From Colius striatus (lineage: Eukaryota; Chordata; Aves; Coliiformes; Coliidae): DNA of 64,000 bases. Shown one piece after another: positions 30,085-43,564 of this stretch. Location of the stretch: positions 49,670,152-49,734,151 of the forward strand of contig NC_084763.1 of assembly GCF_028858725.1 (NCBI RefSeq). The letters are read 5' to 3'. The translations under genes were made by a program, and so were the position numbers. The notes below the pieces were generated by a model. It made no database searches. It worked only from the letters and a program-made list of their open reading frames with translations, and was not told the DNA's origin. Within the stretch, counting starts at the first letter, position 1. Each line of letters begins with the position of its first letter.

Positions 30085-30686
30085 AAGGCCAAGTTATTGT
30101 CTGATGGGAAGGTAGTGTCATTGCTTTCCCCAATGCCCCTTCTTAAGCTCAGTCCCATAGCATCCTCCATGAGCATAGCTGTCCTCTCTGAGTTTGGGCA
30201 GAATTGATATGAACCTGTGCATTCTTCCCATCAGTGGAGTCAAGGACAGAATGAGCAACACGAGTGCTGGCACTGCTTGTGGGGCAGCCAAAGGGTGAGG
30301 AGACTCAGGGCCACTCGTGCTGCTTATGGACCAAATTCAGACCTCTCAGGAAGGCTGCAGGTTTTTCCTTGATTTTGACCTTTCAAACTGCAGATAAGAG
30401 GTTGATAGAAAAGTATCCTGAAAGGTGACTAAACTCTCTTCCTTTGTGGAGCTTGTGGAATGTCCAGCAGCAGTTATCAAAGCTCTGCAGCAGGCAGTGC
30501 TGCTGAGACTGAACTGTGGAGATAAGTCATCAAATCAGTCTGGTTCATTATCATGACCCTGCAGTCACTTTTTGTCAAAGTCAGGGAGATTTAATTCAAC
30601 ATGCCAAAACCCTCTTTTTATGTCAAAGAACATCTATCCTGACCTGGAGAGATGGTAGGAAGAGGAAAGATATTTTTCAGTTTAAA

Positions 30687-30703
30687 GAAACAAACAAACA
30701 AAC
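30687..30703. repeat. (CAAA)n simple repeat
   Basis: Four tandem AAAC/CAAA units followed by an A-rich stretch. Confidence 0.85.
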
Positions 30704-33530
30704 AGGAAAAAAAATCACAACATACACAAAGCAAAATACCTTCTGTGTGAACTGAGCAGTTCCTAAGAGATCTCTCGGAGCAGCAAGGGAGCTGGGTAAT
30801 CTTTAATAAGGGAATTCTTTAGAGACTGGAGCTTTGCTTTGGTTGCCGGCTGCCTCCTGGGGAGAGAAAACACTACGGAAATGAAATATGACCTTGCGCC
30901 GCTGTGGTAGAGTATTTCCAGTCCCCTTCCTTGCCCGAGTGAGCAAGCCTTCCTTGGGTAAGGAGCCCCATTTAATGGTCACAGATGACACTGCTGCACA
31001 CTTTTACCTAATGCACACAGACCTGGAAGCGCTAACAAAGCTACCTATTTTCCCCCAAGATTGGAAGGATGGAATGAGCCAATAGTGTTTGCTCAGGGCA
31101 TCAGAAATTATTGCAGGTGGGTCTGAGTTGGGAGACACAGCTCTGCTCTTCTGCCCCTTTGCTCACCCGTGTCCTTCTCAGCCAGCCACTCCTGCCCAAT
31201 GTGTCCTCCAGCACAAGCAGATGGGAGGCTGATGTTAGTCTGTGCCCGTGCTGCAGAGCTGGCCCTGGCTCATGCCCAGCTCCTGCCAGGGCACTGCGGG
31301 AGTCACAGCACCCAGCCCTGAGGAACAGCTCGGTGTGGGCAGAAGCCTCCCCTCACACACCTCCCCACCTTTCCCTGCTGACACAGTCATTTCCAGTAAC
31401 CTGATTTTTTTTTTCCTAAGTTCTAATGAAAGGGGAAAAGCATTCCCCAAATAAAAACATCACCAGTGTCTGAGCTTCCCCCCACCGTCACCCGCACCAC
31501 TGCGTCAGCCGAGGCCCTCCCTGTTAGTGCTGCACCAGTGTGTGATTCCTGCACCGAGTACCTGGCTGCACAGTAACTACAGCCTTCCCTGAGCTCATGC
31601 TTTTGAGCTTTTTTCTGTCTTTGTTTTAATTTCAGTTTCCACAAATAGTGGGAAGCCCCTTTTTTGTTTCTACTCCACCATAATCTGTTGGTTCCCAATC
31701 ACAGATTTTTCCTGCAGGGAAGGGAGGGCTGGATAACACTTGGGTGTAATCCCTGCCCCAGTCACATGTGATTTGGTACAGGGTGAGTAAATGTGCCTGT
31801 AACTTCGCCCTCATTGCCACGCAGCTGTCTACTGTCTGGACGGCGGCACCACAACCCTGCTACCCGTTTATCTCCTGGAGGTACGAGTAGTGCTGGCAAG
31901 CCCCTGCCCATCGCTGTTTGTGTGTAAGGAGCTCATATCCCAGCATCACGGTGCCCCTTGGTGAAACTGTAATTAGGCAACGGTTTTATTTTACTGCTTC
32001 TGAGCACTCCCTGACAGCACAGCCACTGGGTGCTTTCCAAACTGCTACCGTTTCAGGCCCCAACCTGAAATTCTCATTTAGGGGAGGACTTTTACTGCTG
32101 TTGATCCCTCAAGTATCTCGTCGAGGCCCTGGCTTGCATCAGGGTGCTGGGGCTTGGGCTGGACTGGGCAGAGCTGGCAAATGCCAGGGTGAGCTTCTCT
32201 GCCCTATGTGCTGTGCATCGAGGGTGCATGGCAATGCCAGGGAGCTGGACTGGGCTGGGGCCCCGGCAGCAGAGGCACAAGTAGCCTGGTGGCCCGTGGA
32301 GCCTCGGGCACAGAGGCTCAGCGTGCAGCAGCAGCACTGCTGAGGAATGAGGGCTGCAGGAAAGCAGAGGCTGAACAGCAATGCTCTTTTTGTCAGGAGA
32401 GCTGTTTTAAACCATCTTCTTTGTGGGTAGCCCTTTTGGCTCCCAAGTCTGTCTGAGGCAGAGGTGTAGAAAATGTTGGAGGCCAGAACATCAGAGGAGC
32501 AATCCAGGAGGACAAAGACAGCCTGTCTGTGCCAGAGCACAGCTTTTCACCAGACTAAGAGGCACACTCACGCTTGCCCATCTGAGACTAAGGGTACAAA
32601 TGCATCCAAAGTTTCTATAGCTACCTCAGAGCTACAGTTATTTAGGCTTTGCTTTACATTTTTTCCCTCTTTCCTCCAACACCAGACACCTCTTCTCTTG
32701 CACAATCTCCATGCAAACCACAAAAAAGCTGCATGGCCCTGGAGGACACCAGCTCACAAGATCCTAATAAAACAGCACTGACTGCTCCAAACCACTCCTT
32801 TAAGGGCTACTCAGATGTTAGACAGATGGGCAGAGTATAGGCACCTAGGGAGAATAATTATTGGCAAGAAGAAAGTCACTAAATCCACTGTGTACAATGA
32901 CAGGAAGAAAGCCAAAGGTAAGGCATCCCCTATGACTGTGGATAGCCCTGTAGTCTCAGAGACTGTCTAGTCTTACTGGAGCACTTCTGCCTTCTTACCA
33001 GGGCTCATGGCACCAGCTGGGTTCATAATAGCCCCTGACCAGGGCTGGAGGTCTCTCCCACTGCCCAGGGAGCCCCCTCCCTCTCTCCCAGAGGATGCCC
33101 ACACCAGTGGGACATCTGCTTCCCCATGGCCACGCTGGTCACTGACAGGGCACGGGACTTTCACACGTGTTGTAGTCCAGCTTCAGTCACAGCTGAGCTC
33201 TTGGCAAGCTAATTCCCAGCTTTCAAAGGCCTGACAGATTGAGTTTTCTTTGAGTATCTATTCATACCACTGAGTTATATTTCTGGCATACAGGAAACAT
33301 GCCTGGCTATCCTGATCAAATCTTTCTATGCCTTCCCATCTTCAGCAGATATTGAAGACATTTTCAGTGTAAGAGCTGCAGCAACTTCTGCCTAAACCAA
33401 CATTTCATTTCCTTGCTACAGCTCACTTCTATTGTCATCACTTTCATGCCTCTAATTAACTTGCATCTGTTTCGTGTTTGAAGTTTATAACACTTGCCCA
33501 CTTTGGCTACAGTAGTTTATAACCCAACGC

Positions 33531-33551
33531 TAAACATATGTTTATGTTTAC
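33531..33551. promoter_or_regulatory. Forkhead-like motif group with 14-bp palindrome
   Basis: TAAACATATGTTTA is a perfect palindrome made of two facing forkhead-like halves around CATATG. A TGTTTAC motif follows immediately (33545-33551). It lies about 13 kb downstream of BAMBI. Functional meaning is unproven. Confidence 0.35.
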
Positions 33552-34199
33552 TGCACACTAGCTCTGAATCCTTTGACTTCACGTTGTATCAGTTCATTAT
33601 GCCATTAATGGAGCTCGGCTGAGACAGGGCTGAAGCCTTCAGTGGCAATAAATCGGGGAATCATTTGGAGGTGGTTGAAGAGAGCTGGCCAGTGAGGACA
33701 TGCCTGGCCTGACCTCCAGAGGTGTTTAGCACTTGCCACCCACCCTGTAACCACTGGGATTTTTAGCACCTCCAAACATGAAACCACAACAGCTTTCAGC
33801 AAAAGTGTCACGTGGATCTCAAAGAAGAGGCTTTAAACCCTGTGCCATCTTGGCTCCAGAGGCCCTCAGCATGTCCTGCCTACCCTTAAACTAAGTACCC
33901 CTTGACTTTGCATTAGGGCTAATATGATCATCGAGAGGGTTACAGATGGCCAGGAGGGAGTGGGCTTGTAGGATGCACCATGTTACATATATAATGTATA
34001 AGATATTGCTAAGTAATACCTAATACCTGCCATAGCTACACGGTAGCAGGCTGGTCCTGGCATCAGTTGAGGTGAATATTAAGGTCCACTTGGTCCTGCA
34101 GATCAGTTTTACACTCATTAGCACCAGCAGAGCTACTCGTGTTTTCCAGCAGACATGATAAATCATGCCAGCATCTGGGTGTAGTAAGCACACTGCCTC

Positions 34200-34420
34200 T
34201 GCATAGCCTGAGCCATTAAGATGATGCCCAGATAAATGTGTTTATTTTTCATACAGATAACAGAATGCTCTTTAGGGCTAATAAGTATTTACTTTCTCTT
34301 GCATTGCTATTATCTCCCTCACCAAGAAGTGTAATTAGCATCATCGATCATTTGTGTAGTTCACCTTATAATTGTTTTGTGTGTATGGTTAACTGCAACA
34401 TACATTATATCAACCCAGGT
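34200..34420. promoter_or_regulatory. AT-rich candidate conserved non-coding element
   Basis: AT-rich, repeat-free stretch with TAATTAGC, ATCATCGATCAT and several TTTATTTT/TAATAAG-like motifs. It is given as a candidate only because of its motif density and lack of transposon similarity. Confidence 0.2.
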
Positions 34421-35549
34421 AAAGTCACGTTTCATCTCTGCCTTTACACTGCTTGGACTGATCCACCTGGGAGCTGTGCATAAGCTGGTCCTGTTACACA
34501 ACACAACACTTTACACTGCACATCCAGCTTCATAGGAATAACCATACATTTCCCATACAACAAAAAAGGAAATTTCCCTGCTAATATTGTCACCAAACAC
34601 TTGAATTAGCTGCTCCCACTTCTGTCACGGTTTCCTAGTGGGGATAGACAGAAGAATGCTGAGGTTCTTGCTAGGGCGACTTTCCATCACCAAACCAAAG
34701 GACAGATGGCATGCAGCTCCTGTCTGAGGACCTGAGGACCTCCCCCTCTCACCCCCTCTGCACAGGCACTGGTCTCAAGAGGTGGTTTCAACAGGACATT
34801 TTCTGCAAGCATGTGATCTCTTGCTGCCAATTACAAATGTCACAAGTGTCTTCCTGTTACAGACTATGTACAGCAAGGATTAAATAAATCCACAGCCCTG
34901 ACGCATAAGGAAATGCCCTCTCACAGAGCCTGAGATGCAGAGATTGGTGTTGTCCTGCTAAAGTCAATGACACAGAGATGGTTTGCAGCAACAGATATCC
35001 AACCAAACATCTCTAGGACTACTGTTCTGCCCATTCAGGAGAAAGCATCAATTTACATCCACCTACACTCATCCTTTCTTTCTTATCCTACACAGATAAT
35101 AGATTTCCAATAATAAAATATGTACAGCAAATTAGCCTGGAAAGGAAAATCCTTTGCACAGCCTCTTTTTCTGGCTTCCAAACACTAACATAGGTGTGAG
35201 CACACACTGACAGAGGCAGGCTGTGGAGACCTCCTGCTTTCCAAACAGCCTCTGAGGGGAAAAGCCATCCCCAGCACTACAGCTGTTGCAGGAGGACCTC
35301 AGCACCCTCAGAGCATGGCTGGAGGAGATGTTGGCTCCTTCAGCTTTCTCCTGCAAAAAGGGCAGTCGCTCACAGCAGAGCAGGCCAGCCACAGCACCAC
35401 CAGCCAAGGACAACCCAAACCAACGCAATTCAAGCTTTGCCTCCCTGCTGTACCTGGCTGTGTGCAACTTACACCTGGCCTGCTTTCCAGGAAGAAGCAA
35501 GCTGGAAGAGAGATACTCCGGTTTTCACCGCAGCCACCTGCATTGCTTC

Positions 35550-35662
35550 ACAGAATCACACAGAGTCATTACAGTTGGAAAAGACTTTTAAGATCGAGTC
35601 CAACCGCTAACATCACACTGCCCACCACTAAACTAAACCATGTCCCTCAGCACCTCATCTGG
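35550..35662 (-). mobile_element. CR1 LINE 3' end fragment (minus strand)
   Basis: The plus strand shows the reverse complement of a CR1 end: cacagaatcacacagagtca, gttggaaaagacttttaaga, then accactaaactaaaccatgt and ccctcagcacctcatct. It covers only the last 110 bp or so of the element. Confidence 0.92.
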
Positions 35663-36428
35663 AATACTGGAATAGGGAAAGACACCTTATTTCTATTGTT
35701 ATGCCTTTCTCTCATCTTGTTGGATAGGAAATGCCCAGACTCTTCCCTAATTTGGCAGAAATTCAATTCACCTAGTCTCAAACCTTCAGAGCAGAGAAGA
35801 ATCCATTAAGCTCATTTCCATTTGTCCTAGCAACCAATTGGTATACGGAGACATGAAGAAAATAATTTTGAAGTACTTTTTCCATTATCTAGTTCCCTCT
35901 GCCATTTCCCATTTGTCTAGCCTGGCTTCTTTATTTTCCTTGTGTCCGGCCCATAGCAATTATCTCGATATCTAGGAAAAAGCATTAGGTTTTAAGATCT
36001 CAGGCTCCATTTTGACAAAGGCTTTGCAATCCAGAGACACTAAGGGGAGAGGATTAAACTTCCATCTGTTTGCCTTGAGGGGGCAAAGCAGAGAAATCAG
36101 AGAGGTTTCAAAAGATGCTCACGTGGTGACATTGCCCGCTCACTGGGCAGGAAAGTCTCAGGTAAGACATTGCTTGTGAGTCATCCCAGTCGCTAACTGA
36201 AACAGGTGATTAAAAAATTCACTTTATACACAGCAGCCTGGGAAAATTCCTCCAGATTCCTTCCTCTGACATGCCTGATTGCCCCTCTATACCCACGGCA
36301 CCTGCAGCTACCACTTTTGGGACAGGGGTGAGGAAGTGGCCCAAACCTCCATGCGGTTGAAGCACGAATTGAAACATCAGCACGGCATCACCCTGAAGAG
36401 CGGAGAGATCTCACAGAGGAGTGATCAA

Positions 36429-36500
36429 CAGAATCACAGAATCTTAAGGGTTGGAAAGGAACTCGAAAGATCATCTAGTCCAGTCCCCTGCCAGAGCCCA
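36429..36500 (-). mobile_element. Short CR1 LINE 3' end fragment (minus strand)
   Basis: The reverse complement of a CR1 terminus is visible: cagaatcacagaatctta, gggttggaaaggaactcg, aaagatcatctagtccagtc, ccctgccagagc. It is a different subfamily from the copy at 35,550 and lies about 770 bp away in the same orientation. The match fades after 36,500. Confidence 0.85.
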
Positions 36501-38479
36501 CCCCTTAATGGGACAAGCATCTCATAGCACAGCGGGGGCAGAAAGGGCGGCAGCACCATCACCTGATGCCCTGCGCATCCCCGTCCCGGGGCCACTGTCC
36601 CCAAGGAGAGGGGTTGCAGGAGCTGCTGCTGTCTGTCCCCTGCACTGGGGCTGGCACTGACCTTGCAGGGACAGAGATGAGTGCAGCCATGACTCATCAC
36701 CCTCCAACCCCCAACAGTGGCTGGTGACTAATTGTATTTATTCCCATTCTTCGTGTTCTGAGGAGAACAAACATAAACAGGCTTAGCAGTAATTGTTACC
36801 ATGTCTCTACTGTTTCCTCCTTTGGACAAGCAGGGGTTTTCCCCCACACACATACTTTCAGGGCTGCATTTTAAGTCTTTTTTCTTATTTTTAAGAAATT
36901 ATGTGAATGCCTCATGGCTGGTGGGAAAAGAGGGAAGGAAACTCCAAGGGTTCCTTTCTGATTTGGTGCAGACTGGGGAAAAGTTTCTGTAATCTGTCTA
37001 CAGAAGAGGGCTGGTCCCCTCTGGGCAGCAAGCGTTACCACGAGCAAAGTAGCTTGCTTCCCAGTGCCCTGGGGAAGTCCTCAGCAGCTCTGGAAAGATC
37101 AGAGATAAAGATGACATCTCTAAGGACATGCCCAGAAGCACAGCACCCCTGGAAACAGGCTTCCCCAGTAGGAACAGAAAACCTTTTGAAGGCTGATCTG
37201 GAGAACCAGCTGCTGTCACACATCCTTGCCTGGGAAGCATTTACGTTTGCATGTCCCCACATTCCCGTAGTCCCTCACACACACTTGTACACATGCAGGT
37301 ATCATTGCACACAGAGATATTTAGCAGGAACCTGCAGCTCATGGCTGGAATCAACCTGAAAACTTGAGAGGTGAAGACTTCTCCCTACCTAGAGAACACA
37401 CAGATTGGCCAGAGAAAAGAGAGAGAAGAGCAGAGGAGGAGCATGCAGTCAGATGGACAGGGCACTCGGGTAACTCAGGTTCTGCTGAGTATGTTATGAA
37501 TTGTATCAAAACATCACACAATTACAAAATACATTCTACAGCACTGGTACATAAATTACAGAATTCCAGCCTCAGCCAGAAGGCAGCTTTACTTATGCAT
37601 AAGCACATGTTTTAATGCATTTTAGAATAAGTATAACCCAAAGCTTAGCAAGGGGGATGTTTTCCTGAGAGACAGGAGACCTTTGGCCAAGCTTTCACTT
37701 ACGCAAACCCCAGAGGAGTGTTTGGCGACAGTGAGGGCAGTGACGGTGATAGGGCCCCATCAAGGCAACCCAGCCCAGGCTGGCCCTGAGCACAGGCTGC
37801 CAAGCCCTGCAGCCTGCAGAGAGGCATTTCATTCCAGCTTTAAGCTCATCTCTGTTGCTCTTTCTGTTAATTTGGTAGAGCATCTTGATAGTCCTGATTA
37901 TGCTATCGCCCTCTTTACACATCACATCACAAGAGGCTTGCTTATTACTGCAGCTACAGCTTTGGCTATTTTCAGCAAAGAAAACAGTTTTTGCACTCTC
38001 TGACCTTCTTTGGGTGCCAAATCCTGCCACTTTGGCCCAGGCAAAAACCCCCCAGTGACTGTCTTTGCTGGGACTCCACCGTCCTGTTCTGAAACCTAGT
38101 GTTGAATTATTCTCCAATCACTGCTATTCAACTGTACCAACTTTTTCAAAAGCTGAGGGAAAAAGAAGTCTTAGGAATAGAGAGTTTAGTGTCTGCAAGT
38201 CCAAGTGAGCAACTTTAAGGAGGAAGTCAGCAGGATTAGATACTCAGTAAAGGCTGAAAACTGGACGTGTATCTTGTACTTCTGAATCGTTTTCACTGAA
38301 TCGTACAGGTAGCAGATCCCTGTCATCTTGCTGTTGGATGTTTCTACCAAATGATCTCAGGACAAAACGCCACTGAAATCACCCCCAGCTGTGATTAAGC
38401 AGACACCATGCCGCCTGTCCTGCAGCCTCTTTCCTCAAGAGCAGACAACTCAGGAATCCCAATACTGGCAGCTATTTGC

Positions 38480-38605
38480 TTACAAGCTTGTCACGTGTAA
38501 CGAAATACTCTGTAAACTATTTGTGAGCAAACAGATCCCAGGGTTTTTCATTACTTATGAGTAATTTGCAAATTGTTTGTGAATGATAAAATATTAATAT
38601 GCAGT
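38480..38605. promoter_or_regulatory. AT-rich candidate non-coding regulatory element
   Basis: Dense AT-rich motifs: TTACTTATGAGTAA (5-bp arms), the perfect palindrome AATTTGCAAATT (octamer/POU-like), repeated TTTGTGA, and AATATTAATATG. No open frame runs through it. The texture resembles conserved enhancers near developmental genes, but conservation cannot be seen from one genome. Confidence 0.25.
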
Positions 38606-41600
38606 CAGGGTGCACTATCAGAGAGAGACACAGCTTCAGTAAGAGATTAGCCATGTTCAGCAGTTCGCTGCTGTACTCAGGCCTGTTACGTCAGGCTTGC
38701 TGGTGGCCATTTAAAGAACAGGAAATGTCATTGAATATTTGGCCATGCATTGAAGATTACTGGGCCATTAGAATCTGCCTGCTAAGACGCTGATAGGAGA
38801 AAGTCGAATGCCTCTTGCATGTGAGGAGACACTTGGGGAGTACAAAGAGCTGCTGAAGCCTTTGGGGCGCTGGGTGTGCTGGCTCCAGCACACATCCAGC
38901 CCCAAGGTGGAGCTGACTCTTTTTCTGATACCGTGTACATAACACTCCACCCAAGCCTCCCTGTGTAAATAGAAAATAAAGTCAAATTATGCCAGTAAAG
39001 AGTGGATTACCCTGGTCACTGGGAGTGCTTGTGTATGCTCAAGCCATGATCTACGATAAGGCGCTTGCCATAAAATGCCTCCTGGAGGCAGGTCACCTGG
39101 AAGCTGCAAGATGCCAGCAGAACCACCAGTACTTTGCTTCACCCAGTGAGGATATCAAGGTGGACATTGAGGAACAGATCAAGGCTCCTCAGGACCTCAG
39201 AATTCCCTGGGATTGAGAGAGGTCCCTCTTTCCTGCGAGAGAAAGACACGAGCATTGATTGCCACCAGCAGATATAAGGGGACGAAGTTCATTTCAAAGA
39301 GGTAAAGGGTGACAACCTTTCTACAGACAAAATTGTCCCTCAGTCAGTGAAGCACAGCAGTAATCAAGACTCAGATAACAGAGTATATAATGAAGGCAGA
39401 GATTACAGAACCCCACAACCAATCCATCCTGCAGCAAAAAGCTGCTGTAAAGCCGTTTTAATGCCAGCTCACACACACAATTAGAAATGCAATGCTTTGG
39501 TACAGGATGTTTTTAAGAACAAAAAGTTACAGCAAGTTTCATTTGCATTATCATAAAATGAAAAAGCAGGTCCCAGATTTGGTGCATTTCATGTAAACAA
39601 AAAGAAGAATTTCTATCATCCATTGATGCAGGGAAAAAAAAGTGTTGTCAGCTTCTGATATAAAAGCTACATGAAAAATCACTTCCAAGACAGCTGGTTT
39701 CACATTTCATACTTATGAAGAGGAAGACCCCAGTGTTTAGACTTGTCTTGTCCCAAGGTGAGGCTGTACATAGGTTGAGGCTGGCAGAGGCCAGCTCCAC
39801 TCACCCACCCAGGAGGGCTGTGGGGAGATCATGCTGCCATCTGCCCTCCCACCAGCAAGCAGGCAGGTGGAATTGGGTTGGAAGAAACACAGTTGTGGAT
39901 GTCCCTTACAGTCCTCCTGGGGAAAAAAAGAATCAAATAAAGGAAAGGTTATTGCAGACTGATAACAGCTAGGGAGGCTGGGAACTGTACCTGTTGCCAG
40001 GGAGAGTTTGCTCCAGCGCAGGCAGGGCCCCCTGTGCCTCCAGCCCTGCGGGGAGAGGTCGGGGAAAGGCATCCAGGGGAGGGAGGGAGCTGGAGAGGAG
40101 CACTGCTGCGAGATGAGGAGCTGAGGAGAGATTGCAGCCAGCCAGACAGGGGCCCAGGTGGTCAGGGAGTGAGATTTGAGGCGGGGGGGGTGGTTCTGTG
40201 GGAAAAGCATTGCATGCGTTCATGTAATGAAAACCTTTGTCGTCATCCGTGTGTGGAAGGAGCTGAACTACAGTCTTGGGCACTTGGTAGCCTTTGAGAG
40301 CTGGTCTTCTGCAGGATTAGCAACCATGTTGTCATTTCTTGTGTGCAAAAGAATAATAAGCCTGTAGCTGATAGAAACTTTGTGCAGGGAGAAATGGAAA
40401 AGAGCAATCCTGCCGGTAACGTGGTTGCTGCAGAAGCATCCGCTCTTCTGCACTTGCTGCTTTACACTGCTCTCACTTGTGCCATGTGCTCATTCAGGAG
40501 AGAGCACAGGGCTCCTGCCTGGAGGGGTGAGAGGTTGGAGATGCATTGCCCCAAGCCTGGAAATTGGTCACATAAAGATGTGCTTTGGCCTGGGGCTCAC
40601 ATAAGTGTGAGGTGGCCCTGAGCACAGGGCAGGGACCAGGTGTGGATTTGCCAGAGGAACATTGCTTTGGGTTTGAGAAATTAAACCAGGAATTACTTAA
40701 AAACCTTTAAATCATGGCCACTCCTGGGCAGGGCCTCACGGTGCAGCAGCACCAGCCCAGCTCCCCATGAGCACAGTGCTCAGGGTGCTCCCCCGACACT
40801 GCCTGCAGAAGGAAACAGCTGCACCCAGGACAAGGTTCCTATGCCAGGCCAGAGGCTGCCCCTGACAAACGCATATTTGTGCTAAATCACACCCCAAATC
40901 CTGCCCAGTGTGGGCTTTTTCTCCAACATCATCCCCAGCTGGCCTGGCTGGGGGTGGAGCTGGGCCACTGCTATGGGGAGAACAGCAGCCCCACGGCCAC
41001 CAGCAGTGTGACTGAACATTGGCTTCGCAGCATTAACCCTCAGCCCTCCCTACGAGACTTGAACAAAGCAAATGCCACAACAGTAGGGACCTACCTTGGG
41101 TCCTGCTACAGCCTCCAGCAACTGCAGGTGTCCAATGCAGAGTACAGCAAAACTCTGCCAGCCAAGACCTCCCCTGGCACCCCAGCAAAGTCTGCACATC
41201 CTTAAGTGCTTGCAGGATCGAGGCCTCAGTTCCCTGGGTTAAAATATCAGAACAATATAAAACACCTCTGCCTCTGGAACCCACTACACTTCACAAAAAA
41301 GCTGGGGAGCCTGCTGGAGCTAAGCCATTGAGGATAGCCATAAAAAATTAGTTCATAAATCTTCTCCCACCGATGAAATAGCTACTTCACAGCCAGAACT
41401 AAACAAATTGAGCATTTCAAAGCAACCTGCTTGACACAAGCTCTGATTTGCACACAAATACAAGCATCCCCACTGCCCAGCCTGGGCAGGACCCCAAGCC
41501 CAAACTGTTTGTCTCTCCCCATTGTCACAGCCAAGTGCCAGGAGAAGATTTAATGCACCAATATTTTCCTCCCCAGTGACAAGAAGGGGATTTACCTCAG

Positions 41601-43545
41601 CAACCTGCAGACCATTAGGGTAAAACCATCCCAAAAGCAGAGACCAGGCAAGCATAGGGTGGCCATGCTGGCTGCCCCCACCAGCACTGCCCCACTGTGA
41701 CAGTCCCTAAAGTGCTAAAAAGTGCTAGAAGTTCTTCATGATGCTGCTTTTACCTTGGCCTGGTTGCTCTCCTTTGCAAAATGGAAACGTGGTTAAAAGA
41801 AAGGCAGCACTCATCCCCCTCCTGCCCCACAGACACTATCCTGAAAGCTTACTCTAAGAGGTAAAAAAAGCAGTTAAAGAAGAGGCTCTGTTCTGAACAA
41901 GCTGTCTCAAGAATGTTTTAAATGTAGCTGATAGCCAAAGAGAGGGAAATCTTACATGTCACTAGCTTTTCCCAGCTGCATGACCATTGATGTGTGATAC
42001 TAGTGTGATAACGAGAAGGAGAAAGATACTTTGACATTCCAGTTTTAATAAAAAAGTGATTTAAAAGTCAGGCCACTCTTTTTTCATGAAGTCAAGGCTG
42101 ACTTGCTATTCCTCCCACCTGCCCACAGGGCTGGGCTGTGAGGCAGGACCTGCTTTCAGGGGGAAATACAGAGTGAAAAGTTGTGTCTAAATATTGATGT
42201 TTCAGCAGAAGTCACTCTTTGCCTGACTGGATGTTATATATTTGCCTAGAGAATCACAGTGGGAAAACAAAATACAAAAACCCAACATCTTTTTAAGGCC
42301 TTTTACAACAGCAGATGACTTGGAAATAGTGATGAGCAAATCCTAAACGTTTTTAAGCCGTTCGATTTGAGGCTCAGATTCCCTGATAACTTGTCAGGAT
42401 TTGGGTTTGCAAGACAGGTGTTTGGCATTTCTAACTCCCCACTCCCTTTAGGAGACATCAGACTGAGCTTTAAACTCCTACAGTCTTGAAAGTTCAAGTG
42501 AAGGTGGTTTTTGTTTTGCTTTTCCCCCTGAAGGTCAGTTCAGGATTGAATCCTTTTGTCAAGGTTGGCTGGAGAGCAGGAGGTTCTGTTAATCTGCAGG
42601 CACTGCGACTCCCTCCTGGCTTCCTTCCCTCCAAGTTTGTTTTACTTCAGGATTCACCCCCTGGGATTGTAAAGGCTGCAGACAAGGGTTAGAGGTGAAA
42701 CAAAGAAAACGAGATTGGTTGTTTATTTAGAGGGAGCCAGAATTCATAATGCTGGAGACACTGGGTCCCTCCCAGGAGATAACTGTAGTTTTACAGCACC
42801 TCTCCACAACTCTTTTCCTCCCAGAAATAAAATACAGTGACAAATCCAAAACATCATTTCCCCAAGTAACTCCTAGAACCCAAACAAGAGTGTTTTCCCG
42901 CAAAGCGAGCAGCCACTGGAACAAAACAAACACACTTCCACTGATCTCCACGTGGGAAAGCATCTGAAAAAAGAGATAAAGACAACCGAGTCTCCTTCAG
43001 AGACTTTCTTCTTTTACTCACTCAACTTGTGCTCTATTGTGGAGGTCTTTTTTCAACGATAAATCTTTTTTCCTTGGGAGATAATCTTCTTACCACCTCC
43101 TTTTCAGTGAGAAGGCCAAGTTTTGCTTTCATTTATTCGCTGTGGAATGCCGGTGACCGGTAGCTAACAGGCACATCCCATCCCACACAGGCAGCCTGCT
43201 GATACATTTTCCCCGGTCCCACTTTGTTTTAACGATCCCGAAAGCAGCAGGGAGGGAAGGTGCAGATGTATCTGTTACACTTAAGGAAAAACCTTGCTAT
43301 TTCCCCAGGCTTTTCTGGGTGTTTGCTCTCCAGGGCATCACCCGCTTGCAATGAGATCACCGGATTTACACCAGAGCAAGTGGTTGTACAACAACAACAA
43401 AAAAAAAAGATTCCAGGCTCCTGATAAGAGAAGGTAAGCCATCCTGAGGCCAGAGCCTGGCCAGTCACCCGACTGCTAATCCCGGGTGAATCTGCTGGCG
43501 TCAGTGGCTTTACGCTAAACACACACTGGGGTGAAAAATGAGTCG

Positions 43546-43564
43546 CAGCTCAGCTCAGCTCAGG
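43546..43564. repeat. (CAGCT)n short tandem repeat
   Basis: Three to four tandem CAGCT units, each containing AGCT. It is short and may be variable between individuals. Confidence 0.75.

Larger units (their letters stand above)
30085..35549. other. Intergenic DNA
   Basis: No gene recognised. It is moderately GC-rich near 31,100-31,500 and 32,100-32,350, and more AT-rich after 33,240, where two candidate regulatory stretches are listed. Open frames up to about 140 codons in the GC-richer parts overlap on both strands and look like chance. Confidence 0.7.

Noticed and set aside
35315..35809. 164-codon plus-strand open frame
   Set aside because: It runs through the minus-strand CR1 fragment at 35,550-35,662, so it cannot be an intact host gene; chance frame.
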